Source of the DNA: JBKCUI01 sp052161625
Lineage (GTDB): Bacteria > Planctomycetota > Planctomycetia > Pirellulales > Pirellulaceae
Assembly: GCA_052161625.1 (NCBI GenBank)
Contig: CP197412.1
DNA: 64,000 nt
Reading direction: 5' to 3' (one strand)
A program made the translations under genes and the position numbers. Below, one piece after another: positions 52,610-60,244 of this stretch. The first letter of the stretch is position 1, and every line of letters begins with the position of its first letter. The notes beneath the pieces were generated by a model that did no database searches, was not told the origin of the DNA, and was given only the letters and a program-made list of their open reading frames with translations.

Positions 52610-53869
52610 CTAGCGCGTCGTGCGCGGTTTGGATTTCGACGAGAGAGATGGCGAGGGGGAGGCTGGAGAATTACCGCTCGAGTAAACTTCCACAACCCGC
52701 TCGGATCGGACGCGTGCAAGCAGTCGTTTTTTGTGTTCCGCCGTTTCGACTTGAATGAGGTCGTCTTGCCCACCACTCTCCACGGCTCTTCCATTGGTTT
52801 CGATGACGACACCGCCGAGGACCAGTTCGATTTTGATGGCATCCCCTGATTCGACCAAAGTGGGAGCTCCTGCATCGCCCCGTTTGAGCACTTGATTGGC
52901 ACTGACACCCCGCTTCAGTTCCTTGCCTACCAATTCGTCTTGGTCGGTATAGCAGTTCTGGACTCCCTCTTTCCAGCCTTTTGGAAGCGTCTGATAGGTC
53001 AAGTCCTCAGGTCGAATCCAATGGCCTTTGGGTAGTGGTTTGGTGGAGACCAGGACCAATTCCGGGAGCTTGATTTCCGCTTGGACGGTGACCTTCTCTT
53101 GGCCCGTTGGAGATCGCACTAGGAATTCGAACGATTGGAGTCCTTCGTAGGGAGGTTGTCCCCCTGCGATCCCAATAATCTGTCGCCGTTGAAGAATGGT
53201 TTGCGCGAGGTTGGGGGCAAGGATCGGTTTGACCAGGAACTCGGCTGACGACTGCGTCTGAGTTTGAAGATAGTTCTCGATCGCTGTCTGCGCGATGCGT
53301 TCGGCCTGCGCGACGACACCCGGAGTCGTGAAGGCTGTCACGAACCCCTTTTCGTCGACCGCATTCGCCTCGGTTGTAGGGTTTGGTGCATTGATATGTT
53401 CCGATGCCATCGGGCTAGACGAGCGAACGGCACTTGCTGGTAGGATGTTGGGGGCGAGGGATGGGCGATCTACGATCTGCGTCGCAGCGACTCGCTCCAC
53501 TCGGCAAAGTGGTGCTCCATCCCATTGCAGGGTCGACACGTCGACTCCTCGCAATTGGAGTGCTTTCTCCAAATCGGACCGAGTCCAATCTTGGAGACGT
53601 CCTGTTGGAGGAGTCGGGGCGATGGGGAGATCGGCTAACCGTTTCGACGAAGCGGACGGGCCCTGTAAGTCCGCCATGTCCTTCAATCGCAGAATGTTAT
53701 TCGCGCATTTTGCGGACGCGCTCAAGCGAATCGTGGTCTTGGATTCAAAGAGAGCACGCGGTCGCGAGGAGGGGGCAGGCTGCCCCAACACCCGACCGAT
53801 CTGAGCTGCGAAGCAACTGACGGCGAATAAGAGACAAAGGATGCGTGAAATGGTTGCGGAGGTGGACAT
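52610..53869 (-). CDS. flgA: Flagellar P-ring assembly chaperone FlgA, extended form
   Basis: Periplasmic chaperone for FlgI assembly. It has 419 residues from ATG 53869 (a TTG at 53893 would overlap flgG), nearly twice the enterobacterial FlgA. A signal sequence precedes an N-terminal region of about 170 residues (IRLSASAKCANNILRLKDMA). The C-terminal SAF/ChapFlgA part reads VLVSTKPLPKGHWIRPEDLT, then GKELKRGVSANQVLKRGD, then IKIELVLGGVVIETNGRA. A Ser/Lys-rich tail ends the chain. It begins four bases after the flgG stop and ends just before flgH, so the three are surely co-transcribed. Confidence 0.9.
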   Translation of the reverse strand: MSTSATISRILCLLFAVSCFAAQIGRVLGQPAPSSRPRALFESKTTIRLSASAKCANNILRLKDMADLQGPSASSKRLADLPIAPTPPTGRLQDWTRSDLEKALQLRGVDVSTLQWDGAPLCRVERVAATQIVDRPSLAPNILPASAVRSSSPMASEHINAPNPTTEANAVDEKGFVTAFTTPGVVAQAERIAQTAIENYLQTQTQSSAEFLVKPILAPNLAQTILQRRQIIGIAGGQPPYEGLQSFEFLVRSPTGQEKVTVQAEIKLPELVLVSTKPLPKGHWIRPEDLTYQTLPKGWKEGVQNCYTDQDELVGKELKRGVSANQVLKRGDAGAPTLVESGDAIKIELVLGGVVIETNGRAVESGGQDDLIQVETAEHKKRLLARVRSERVVEVYSSGNSPASPSPSLSSKSKPRTTR

Positions 53870-53873
53870 CGTT

Positions 53874-54677
53874 TTATCTGCGTAGATTCGCAATCTGTTG
53901 AAGGATTTGATCCCCCGCCTGGATCGCTTGCGAGTTCAGTTCAAAGCCGCGTTGTGTCGTGATCAGATCGATGAGTTCGCGAACCGGCTCCACGTTTGAC
54001 TTTTCGAGCGAATTTTGGCGGATGATGCCCAGCCCGTTGAGCCCGGGCTGGCCGGGGAGAGGGGCACCGCTGGCATCGGTGACTTGGTAGAGATTCTCCC
54101 CCACTTTGAGCAAGCCGTCGGGGTTGATGAAGGCGCTCATCTGGATTTCACCTGCTTGGGTCAGCTGTGTTTGCCCGACTTGCCGCACCATGACTTGGCC
54201 GTTCGCGTTGATAACGACCGCCGTAGCGTCTTGCGGGATCGCGATGGGAGGATCCAGCAATCGGCCCGTTTGCGCGGATCCGATTACCAATTGGCCGTTT
54301 GCGTTGATATCAAGATTCCCACTTCGCGTGTATTGCTGCGTTTGGGTGACGGGATCAAAGACTTGCAGGAATCCCCGTCCTTCGATTGCAACATCGAGTT
54401 CTCGGCCCGTTTGTTCGATGGTCCCCTGTGTGAAATCCTTCTGGGTGCTCTGAACGCGAGTACCGAGTCCGATTTCGACACCGACAGGAGTTGGGTTCTG
54501 CTGTGAGTCTTGAATTCCGGGATAGACTTCTTGCCGATAAAGCAAATCTTCAAAGTTGGCTCGATCCCGTTTGAAGGCAGTTGTATTCATGTTCGCAAGA
54601 TTGTTTGCGATCACATCCAGCTTGGTTTGCATTGCATCCATGCCGGTGGCTGCGGTGTAGAGTGATTGCACGCTCAT
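53874..54677 (-). CDS. flgG: Flagellar distal rod protein FlgG
   Basis: Rod subunit, 267 residues, normal length. The N-terminal flagellar-rod motif is SLYTAATGMDAMQTKLDVIA followed by NNLANMNTTAFKRDR. The central D1 domain has GTRVQSTQKDFTQGTIEQTG and GRGFLQV. The C-terminal helix is EPVRELIDLITTQRGFELNS ending QILQQIANLRR, typical for FlgG. The start is ATG 54677. It is second in the flgF-G-A-H run, 60 bases after flgF. Confidence 0.96.
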   Translation of the reverse strand: MSVQSLYTAATGMDAMQTKLDVIANNLANMNTTAFKRDRANFEDLLYRQEVYPGIQDSQQNPTPVGVEIGLGTRVQSTQKDFTQGTIEQTGRELDVAIEGRGFLQVFDPVTQTQQYTRSGNLDINANGQLVIGSAQTGRLLDPPIAIPQDATAVVINANGQVMVRQVGQTQLTQAGEIQMSAFINPDGLLKVGENLYQVTDASGAPLPGQPGLNGLGIIRQNSLEKSNVEPVRELIDLITTQRGFELNSQAIQAGDQILQQIANLRR

Positions 54678-54736
54678 GAATACGGACTCCGTGGTAAGTA
54701 AGGAAAGCTCTGAATCGTTCGCATCAGCCTGGAGGG

Positions 54737-55489
54737 CTATTCTTTGAGGATGCGGCCGATCAAGTTCCCGTAGGCTTGGTCTTGATGTTGAATAAGGCGA
54801 AGGTTCGATTCATACGCTCTGGAGGCTTCGATGAGTTCCATCATGGCCATGGTCGGGTTGACCGCCGAGCGTTCCAGGAAACCGTTGGCGACCGCGCGTT
54901 CGTTGGGAGGAACGGGTTGCGTCTCCGCGAGTGGTTTGAAAAGATTGTCCCCTGCTCGAGAGAGGTCTCCCAAATTCTGAGGACGAACGACCATCAGAGC
55001 GGTAGCGGCCCCATTTTGTCGGATCGTGCCATCGTCATGGACATCGTATCGACTGCTGGGATCGATCTGGATTGCGTTCCCGTCGGTGCTGAGAACCAAG
55101 TCGCCGTTGGTGGTGGTGAGCTGGCCTGTCGAGTTGAAAACGAATCCGCCGGCACGGGTCAGTAGCTGCTCATCGCCCCGTTGGACGACGAAAAAGCTAT
55201 TCGTGTCGTTGAGGGCAAAGTCGGTTCGATTCCCGGTTCGCTCCATGGGGCCTTGCTCGAACGAAGTCTCGGTCGGTTGGATGCGAACTCCGCCACCTAC
55301 GTCGGCCAAGGTTCCGGAGTTAGGCGAGACCATTCCTTCTTCGATCGCTTTGTTGTGCCTACTTTGCAGCACCGCAAACGTCTGTTTAAAACCTGGGGTG
55401 TTGATGTTTGCAAGATTATTGCTGAGGACTTCTAAACGGTGGTTCTGGACATGCGCTCCGGCAGCTGACAAGTAGATTCCGTATGGCAT
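54737..55489 (-). CDS. flgF: Flagellar proximal rod protein FlgF
   Basis: Rod subunit of the FlgF/FlgG family, 250 residues. It begins MPYGIYLSAAGAHVQNHRLE with NNLANINTPGFKQTFAVLQ, and ends in MMELIEASRAYESNLRLIQH. It resembles FlgG but is shorter and lacks the FlgG-specific insertion, and it is first in the run, which is the usual FlgF place. The start is ATG 55489 with a GAGG-type site ahead. The promoter must lie in the gap shared with the divergent DUF2752 gene. Confidence 0.9.
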   Translation of the reverse strand: MPYGIYLSAAGAHVQNHRLEVLSNNLANINTPGFKQTFAVLQSRHNKAIEEGMVSPNSGTLADVGGGVRIQPTETSFEQGPMERTGNRTDFALNDTNSFFVVQRGDEQLLTRAGGFVFNSTGQLTTTNGDLVLSTDGNAIQIDPSSRYDVHDDGTIRQNGAATALMVVRPQNLGDLSRAGDNLFKPLAETQPVPPNERAVANGFLERSAVNPTMAMMELIEASRAYESNLRLIQHQDQAYGNLIGRILKE

Positions 55490-55740
55490 AATGACCTCCT
55501 CGGCGACAGATGCGGTCCGGCGACTTTAGCGATTCTCCCGAATCGCCGAAACATCAGTCTCCATGCGGTTCCGCCACAAAGACGATACTTCGAATTCGAG
55601 GAGTGCTTCCCATCCTACCTGGTCCCCCAAGCTTGCCTGCCAAACAGGTGTGCGATGACTGCGATTCCCCCCAGCGACAGCTGGACAGTTCCCGGGGTGG
55701 AAGGCATTTATCACGCACGTCGCGGTGTGCATATGGTGTG

Positions 55741-56115
55741 ATGAGCTGTGGTTTATTTGCGATCCTGGCGATCGCGGCTCAGCTCACGCCTGCGACGGAG
55801 GGATTTGGGACTCATAGGCAATTGGGACTGCCTGCATGCACATGGATGGAGCTTTGGGGAGTGCGATGTCCGTCGTGTGGAATGACGACCTCTTGGTCCC
55901 TCGCGATGCGAGGAGAGTGGGGTGCTGCTGCCAACGCGAATCCTGCTGGCCTACTTTTATTTCTCCAAGCCTGGGTTACTGCTACGTACTGGATGTGGGG
56001 GAGCGTTAGCGGGACATTCCATCGGAGGGGATGGTTTGCATGGGGGGCGATCGGGCTGATGGTGGTTGCGTTGGTGGTGGCGATCGGCGATTGGTTGTGG
56101 AAACTAGGCGGTTAA
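55741..56115 (+). CDS. DUF2752 membrane protein
   Basis: A 124-residue protein from the ATG at 55741. It starts with a membrane helix (GLFAILAIAAQLTP) and carries the DUF2752 hallmark CPSCGMTTSW within GLPACTWMELWGVRCPSCGM, then NPAGLLLFLQAW and a last helix. The same frame is open upstream to an ATG at 55510, but that stretch does not look like protein. A 28-codon frame from ATG 55655 ends with its TGA overlapping this ATG (TGATG), giving either a translated leader or the true N-terminus cut off by a frameshift. The function of DUF2752 is unknown. Confidence 0.75.
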   Translation: MSCGLFAILAIAAQLTPATEGFGTHRQLGLPACTWMELWGVRCPSCGMTTSWSLAMRGEWGAAANANPAGLLLFLQAWVTATYWMWGSVSGTFHRRGWFAWGAIGLMVVALVVAIGDWLWKLGG

Positions 56116-56215
56116 AGAACGCGGAAGTTGGGATAGCGACCGCACAAGACATTTTCTATAAGCCCATTACGTGTTGGATCTATATCCCGGTCAGTCATTG
56201 CGACGGGCTCATTGC

Positions 56216-56899
56216 ATGCTTCCTACTATACGAGTCAAAGCGAGTCGCTCGCTCCCATCCGCTTGGGCGATCGCTTGTCTGGTTTCCGTCTTGTGTATCA
56301 CCACCTCCGGCTGCGTACGGTTGGCTTCGAATCTTTTGTATGCGATCAAGGGGCGGGACAATCCCGCCGAGTTTGCGGGCTTGGAAGAAAAGAAAGTTGC
56401 AGTTCTGGTTAGCAGCAATGGCGTGCATACGTCCGACGCTTCGAGTTTGGTGTTGGCTCGAAACGTCAATCTGCTTCTGCAGAACAAGGTGAAGAAGGTT
56501 CGGATGATCAGCCAAGACGAAGTGGATCGAATGATCCAAGATCAGCAACTTGGCAAAGTTGATCCGATTCAAGTCGGAGAGAGGCTCGGAGCGGACTTTA
56601 TAATCGATATCGATGTCTCGGATTTGAAGCTCTACGATGGGAAGACCCTTTATAAAGGGCAGTGCTCCGCATCGGTTACGACTTACAAATGCAAAGATGC
56701 CAGAGAGATTGTGTTTCGCAAACTGCATCCGGAGTTCATTTATCCGAAGACGGGTGCCCCTGTTACCGACATGGATGAAGCGACGTTTCGTCGAGTTTAC
56801 TTGATGACGTTGGCCGAGAGAGTCTCGCGAAGCTTCTATCCGTACGACCCCGCCACGGATGTCGCGCGCGATGCAGCGATTTCCTCGGCAGGTTTCTAG
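56216..56899 (+). CDS. Lipoprotein of unknown function
   Basis: A 227-residue protein from ATG 56216. A basic N-terminus and a hydrophobic signal end at a good lipobox (LCITTSGC). The body contains KKVAVLVSSNGVHTSD, LVLARNVNLLLQNKVKKVRM, ISQDEVDRMIQDQQLGKVDP and GERLGADFIIDIDVSDLKLY. This pattern of an ancient nucleotide-like fold followed by 'GxxLGADfvi' is shared with CsgG/LpoB-type envelope lipoproteins. That relation is a guess by eye. A second secreted protein gene begins 43 bases after the stop on the same strand. Confidence 0.7.
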   Translation: MLPTIRVKASRSLPSAWAIACLVSVLCITTSGCVRLASNLLYAIKGRDNPAEFAGLEEKKVAVLVSSNGVHTSDASSLVLARNVNLLLQNKVKKVRMISQDEVDRMIQDQQLGKVDPIQVGERLGADFIIDIDVSDLKLYDGKTLYKGQCSASVTTYKCKDAREIVFRKLHPEFIYPKTGAPVTDMDEATFRRVYLMTLAERVSRSFYPYDPATDVARDAAISSAGF

Positions 56900-56942
56900 A
56901 ATCGCACTTCCTGTTTGTCGTGCTTGTTCGAGTGAGGAACGA

Positions 56943-57737
56943 ATGTCAATTGCAATGTCTATCCCTGCTGCATTCCGATTCATCCTTTTGGTGATCCTGT
57001 TCCTAGGTGGAGGTTTGGGAATGCTGCGTGCACAAGACGTTCGACCTGCTTCATCAAAGAGTGCGATACCAACTGCCAATGTTGTTCAAGCAATCCCAAT
57101 GGGCTTTCGTTTGGATGTCGACATTTACAGTGACGATTCGAAGCCACCTGTCGCCCAATTCCAGACCTTGTTCACCGAACATTTGTCGATCGAGCTCAAT
57201 GATCAGCAGGGCAAGGTGACGATTTTGGATTCTCAGAGTCAGATGCTGACCCTTTTGAACACCAACGAACGGAAGATGACCGAGATCGAGCTCGCATCGC
57301 TCGATTCCATGCTTACCGAGTTATTGGCTCGTACCAAGCCGGTCGACATTCAAGAAAGTCGGCCTGACGCGAATAGTCTGACGATCCGTGATGCGACGGT
57401 GGAGTATCGCGTCAAAACGAGCAAGCCGGCGATGGAGATCATGGCGGTAAGGTATTCAGATTTTGCGGATGCTGCGACGAAACTGGCTGCCGTGTTTCCT
57501 CCGTACAAGCCACCTCAATTGCGATTGAAGCTCAATCAGTTGCTGCTCGATGCGCGACTGCTTCCTATGGAATTGAAGTTGGAGACACGCACAAGTTCCG
57601 GGACGCAAGAACTCACAGCGAGAATGCTGACGAAGGATTCTCTGAGCGAAGAAGATCGTAAAGAGCTGCAATTGATTCAAGGGTGGAAGAATCAGTTCGC
57701 ATTTGTGCGCGCTACCGATTTCTTTGGCGTGAAGTAG
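56943..57737 (+). CDS. Secreted protein of unknown function
   Basis: A 264-residue protein from ATG 56943, which has GAGGAA upstream. A signal peptide (FRFILLVILFLGGGLGMLRA) is cleaved near AQDV. The mature part begins with a beta-rich domain (FRLDVDIYSDDSKPPVAQFQ; LSIELNDQQGKVTILDSQSQ) and continues into a helical second half. I do not recognise the family. It lies between a lipoprotein and a metallopeptidase gene on the same strand, spaced by 43 and 34 bases, so the three probably share a transcript. Confidence 0.7.
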   Translation: MSIAMSIPAAFRFILLVILFLGGGLGMLRAQDVRPASSKSAIPTANVVQAIPMGFRLDVDIYSDDSKPPVAQFQTLFTEHLSIELNDQQGKVTILDSQSQMLTLLNTNERKMTEIELASLDSMLTELLARTKPVDIQESRPDANSLTIRDATVEYRVKTSKPAMEIMAVRYSDFADAATKLAAVFPPYKPPQLRLKLNQLLLDARLLPMELKLETRTSSGTQELTARMLTKDSLSEEDRKELQLIQGWKNQFAFVRATDFFGVK

Positions 57738-57771
57738 CCGACCCTCTCGATTCTAGCAGGAGGTTTCGGTG

Positions 57772-58638
57772 ATGACCCCAAGTCGTTGGCCTTGGCCCAT
57801 GGTGGTGATGCTCGCCGTATGTCTCGCCCCTAGACTGCTGTGGGGCCAGCACGAGATGCCAGAACCGTCGAAGTGGTCCAACTGCTGTCAATACGGTTCG
57901 TTCGCGATATATAGCACGGTCGCTGCGGCCAAACTTCATCCGGTGGCTCTGAAACTGGAGCAGCTACCAAAGCAAATCGCGACGGAACTGGGAGTTGGGT
58001 TGAGTTCCGAAGTCGTACGAGTCGTCGTCCTTCAAAACGTCGAGGAGTACGAGTGGTATTTGTCGAGGCACTTTCCTAGCGTTCCTAAGCGGCGCGCGCT
58101 GTTCATACAGAATCGCGGGCAAAGTCTTGTCATTACCTACTTTCACTCCGATTGGATCGAGGATGCTAGGCATGAATGTACTCATGCCCTCCTTCACCAG
58201 TCAGGGATCCAGCTTCCACTGTGGTTGGATGAAGGGCTCGCCGAATACTTTGAAACCGATCATTCTGTTTCATGGCAACATCCGATCCATGGACCCGCCG
58301 TGCGGGCTCAGCTTCGATTTGGGCAGATTGTACAGCTCGAAGAACTCGAAGAACTACGACTGGAAACGCTGGATGCAAAAGGGTATCGGGACGCGTGGAG
58401 CGTCGTAGCGTTCCTGCTGAATCAAGGTGCAGACGGTCGTTCTGCGCTGCAGATTTATATTGGCGATTTGCAAAAGGGGACTGCTGCTGGGTTTCTAAGC
58501 CGGCGATTGAGCGAGGGAACTCGCCGTACTTGGAGAGAGCAGTTCATCCAGTTCTACCAATCGCCTCGTGCCCATTTACGCGAGAACGGTGTGATGGAAA
58601 CGCGTGCGATGAACGAGTCCGCACGAGTTAGTCGGTAA
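57772..58638 (+). CDS. Secreted gluzincin metallopeptidase (DUF1570-like)
   Basis: A 288-residue protein. AGGAGG at 57758-57763 lies eight bases before the ATG at 57772; a GTG at 57769 is also possible. A signal sequence (MVVMLAVCLAPRLLWG) precedes the zinc helix ARHECTHALLHQSG (HExxH at 134-138). The third ligand lies in the downstream glutamate motif WLDEGLAEYFE (E154 or E158), spaced as in peptidase-MA-like/DUF1570 gluzincins. A helical C-terminal third follows. The active site looks complete. The substrate is unknown. Confidence 0.82.
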   Translation: MTPSRWPWPMVVMLAVCLAPRLLWGQHEMPEPSKWSNCCQYGSFAIYSTVAAAKLHPVALKLEQLPKQIATELGVGLSSEVVRVVVLQNVEEYEWYLSRHFPSVPKRRALFIQNRGQSLVITYFHSDWIEDARHECTHALLHQSGIQLPLWLDEGLAEYFETDHSVSWQHPIHGPAVRAQLRFGQIVQLEELEELRLETLDAKGYRDAWSVVAFLLNQGADGRSALQIYIGDLQKGTAAGFLSRRLSEGTRRTWREQFIQFYQSPRAHLRENGVMETRAMNESARVSR

Positions 58639-58674
58639 GAATCACGGCAAGGGATCTCCGTATCGACAGGACGG

Positions 58675-58881
58675 TTAGCCGTGTGAAGCAGGTTGCGTCG
58701 TGCTCGTGCTCAGCATCGCGGTGCTCGTTTTCGTAATCGACTGTGCTGAACGCAACCATTGATCACAAGCATGGCGATGAAATCCCTCCAATGATCGTGA
58801 GAAATCAAATGCTTTGGCAACATACTCAATCGAAAGCCGATAAACGTCCAGTCGATCGTGGTCGAAGAAGTGTTCTGTCAT
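58675..58881 (-). pseudogene. Truncated four-helix-bundle protein gene
   Basis: From ATG 58881 the minus strand encodes 68 residues. The first 49 match the four-helix-bundle (S23/IVS-type) family start: FFDHDRLDVYRLSIEYVAKA, later WLRSAQSI. At that point the family would continue with a conserved Pro/Asn motif. Instead the frame runs into low-complexity sequence (Thr/Ser-rich, TKTSTAMLSTSTTQP) and stops. The replaced part is a short repeat block whose inverted copy lies just upstream of the gene. The gene is therefore probably non-functional. Confidence 0.75.
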
Positions 58882-58944
58882 GATTGCCTCGATTCGATAG
58901 CGAGCACGAGTACGAGCACCGTTTCACTGAGCACGATCACGATT
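58694..58944. repeat. Inverted GAGCAC-type repeat blocks flanking the four-helix-bundle remnant
   Basis: A block of about 40 bases at 58694-58733 (containing CGTGCTCGTGCTCAG and GGTGCTCG) is matched in inverted orientation at 58900-58944 (CGAGCACGAGTACGAGCACC...CTGAGCACG). The left block lies inside the broken reading frame, exactly where similarity to the protein family ends. The right block lies upstream of its start codon. Confidence 0.7.
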
Positions 58945-58980
58945 CCAAACGATCCGAGTGGAAAGCTGTTGGGAATGGAA

Positions 58981-59961
58981 TCAATCGATGGATTGCATCG
59001 AGTCCCAGACATCTCGGATGATGTCGTCAATGGTGAGTTGAGGAGCGTAGCCAATCGCTTCGCGAATGCGAGTCAGATCGGGAACGCGCCGGCGGATGTC
59101 TTCAAAGTCCTCGTCATAGGCTTTGGCATAGGATTGGAACTCGATCGGTGCCTGGGGGTTTACAATCTTTTGGACGCGTTGGGCCAGTTCCAAAATGGAG
59201 ATAGGGGAGTCCGCGCCGATGTTGTAGATACGGCCGAACGCGGACTCGGTATTCATGAGTGTGGTAAAGCCCGCGACGACATCCTGCACGTGTGCAAAGC
59301 AACGCTCCTGAAGACCATCGTCATGGACAAGAATCGGTTGGTTCTGCATCGCGGCGGCGACAAATCGAGGAAGGACCATACCGTATGCGCCAGTCTGACG
59401 CGGCCCGACGACGTTGAAAAACCGGCCGACAATAATCTTCATCCCGCATTCGCGGACGCATGCCAGAGCGAGAAACTCGTCGATCGCCTTGCTGGCCCCA
59501 TAGCTCCACCTGGGTTTGGTAGTCGACCCGAAGACAAGATCGTCGTTTTCGTTCCAGATCGATTTTGGGTTCTTGCCATACACTTCGCTCGTGCTCGCCA
59601 AATAAAGGGGAACGGCTTTTCCTGCTAGGTGAATACGACGCAGTTCATCGAGCAGGAGTTGGGTCGGGTAGATGTTGCGATGGATTGTTTGGATGGGCTG
59701 CTTCGCGATCAACGCGACCCCGACGGCTGCTGCCAAGTGATAGACTTGATCCACCCCTTCGCAAACCTCGCGGATCAATGTCGCGTTCCCTAGATCCGCA
59801 TCGATGACCTCCAGTTGGGCGTGCCCCTGCAAGTGTTTCAGGTTATCGCGGCTCCCTGTACTGAAATCGTCAACGACGAGGACCGAGTGATTTTGTGCCA
59901 GTAAGAAGTCCGTGAGATGGGATCCGATAAAGCCGCTGCCGCCGGTGATAAGAATGCGCAT
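58981..59961 (-). CDS. NAD-dependent nucleotide-sugar epimerase/dehydratase
   Basis: Extended short-chain dehydrogenase acting on UDP- or dTDP-sugars in the cytosol, 326 residues. The NAD loop is GGSGFIG at 7-13. The catalytic pair is Y154 and K158 in YGASK, with the serine in LASTSEVYG. The motif GRFFNVVGPRQTGAYGMVLP and the C-terminal part place it near UDP-glucose 4-epimerase or UDP-glucuronate decarboxylase relatives; the substrate cannot be fixed by eye. The start is ATG 59961. It is likely monocistronic, between the four-helix remnant and a 283-base gap. Confidence 0.92.
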   Translation of the reverse strand: MRILITGGSGFIGSHLTDFLLAQNHSVLVVDDFSTGSRDNLKHLQGHAQLEVIDADLGNATLIREVCEGVDQVYHLAAAVGVALIAKQPIQTIHRNIYPTQLLLDELRRIHLAGKAVPLYLASTSEVYGKNPKSIWNENDDLVFGSTTKPRWSYGASKAIDEFLALACVRECGMKIIVGRFFNVVGPRQTGAYGMVLPRFVAAAMQNQPILVHDDGLQERCFAHVQDVVAGFTTLMNTESAFGRIYNIGADSPISILELAQRVQKIVNPQAPIEFQSYAKAYDEDFEDIRRRVPDLTRIREAIGYAPQLTIDDIIRDVWDSMQSID

Positions 59962-60244
59962 GGAGAATAGATAGCAAAAACGGGAGGCCGAAAGTACGAA
60001 GGTGTGGGAGGGAGCGAAATGGCGAAGAGTCTAAGGTGGTGTCAAGGTGTAGGGGTAAGGGAAAAGATTCGCGTCGGACGGTTTAAGACGAACAGAGGCG
60101 AGTCTGTCGTTTGCGGGAGTGTTGCTGCACCCTCACAAACTTTCCGGCCGCATCCTACTACGGTAAACTACGGGATGGGTTTGGCCAACGCCGATTTCCC
60201 TAGTTGTAACCCTAGTCTCGATCCATAAGACCGTCGGAACCGTT
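59962..60244. other. Gap between divergent genes, no gene seen
   Basis: This 283-base stretch separates the epimerase and TPR genes and must contain their promoters. I checked it for tRNA-like cloverleaves and for 5S rRNA similarity and saw neither. Its short frames are not convincing. Confidence 0.5.

Noticed and set aside
55510..55740. N-terminal extension of the DUF2752 frame to the ATG at 55510
   Set aside because: The stretch is Ser/Pro/Arg-rich and unlike the family; known DUF2752 proteins begin near the first membrane helix. It is kept only as an alternative start.
59962..60244. Possible tRNA or 5S rRNA gene in the epimerase-TPR gap
   Set aside because: No acceptor stem, T-loop GTTCRA-type sequence or 5S-like core could be found on either strand.
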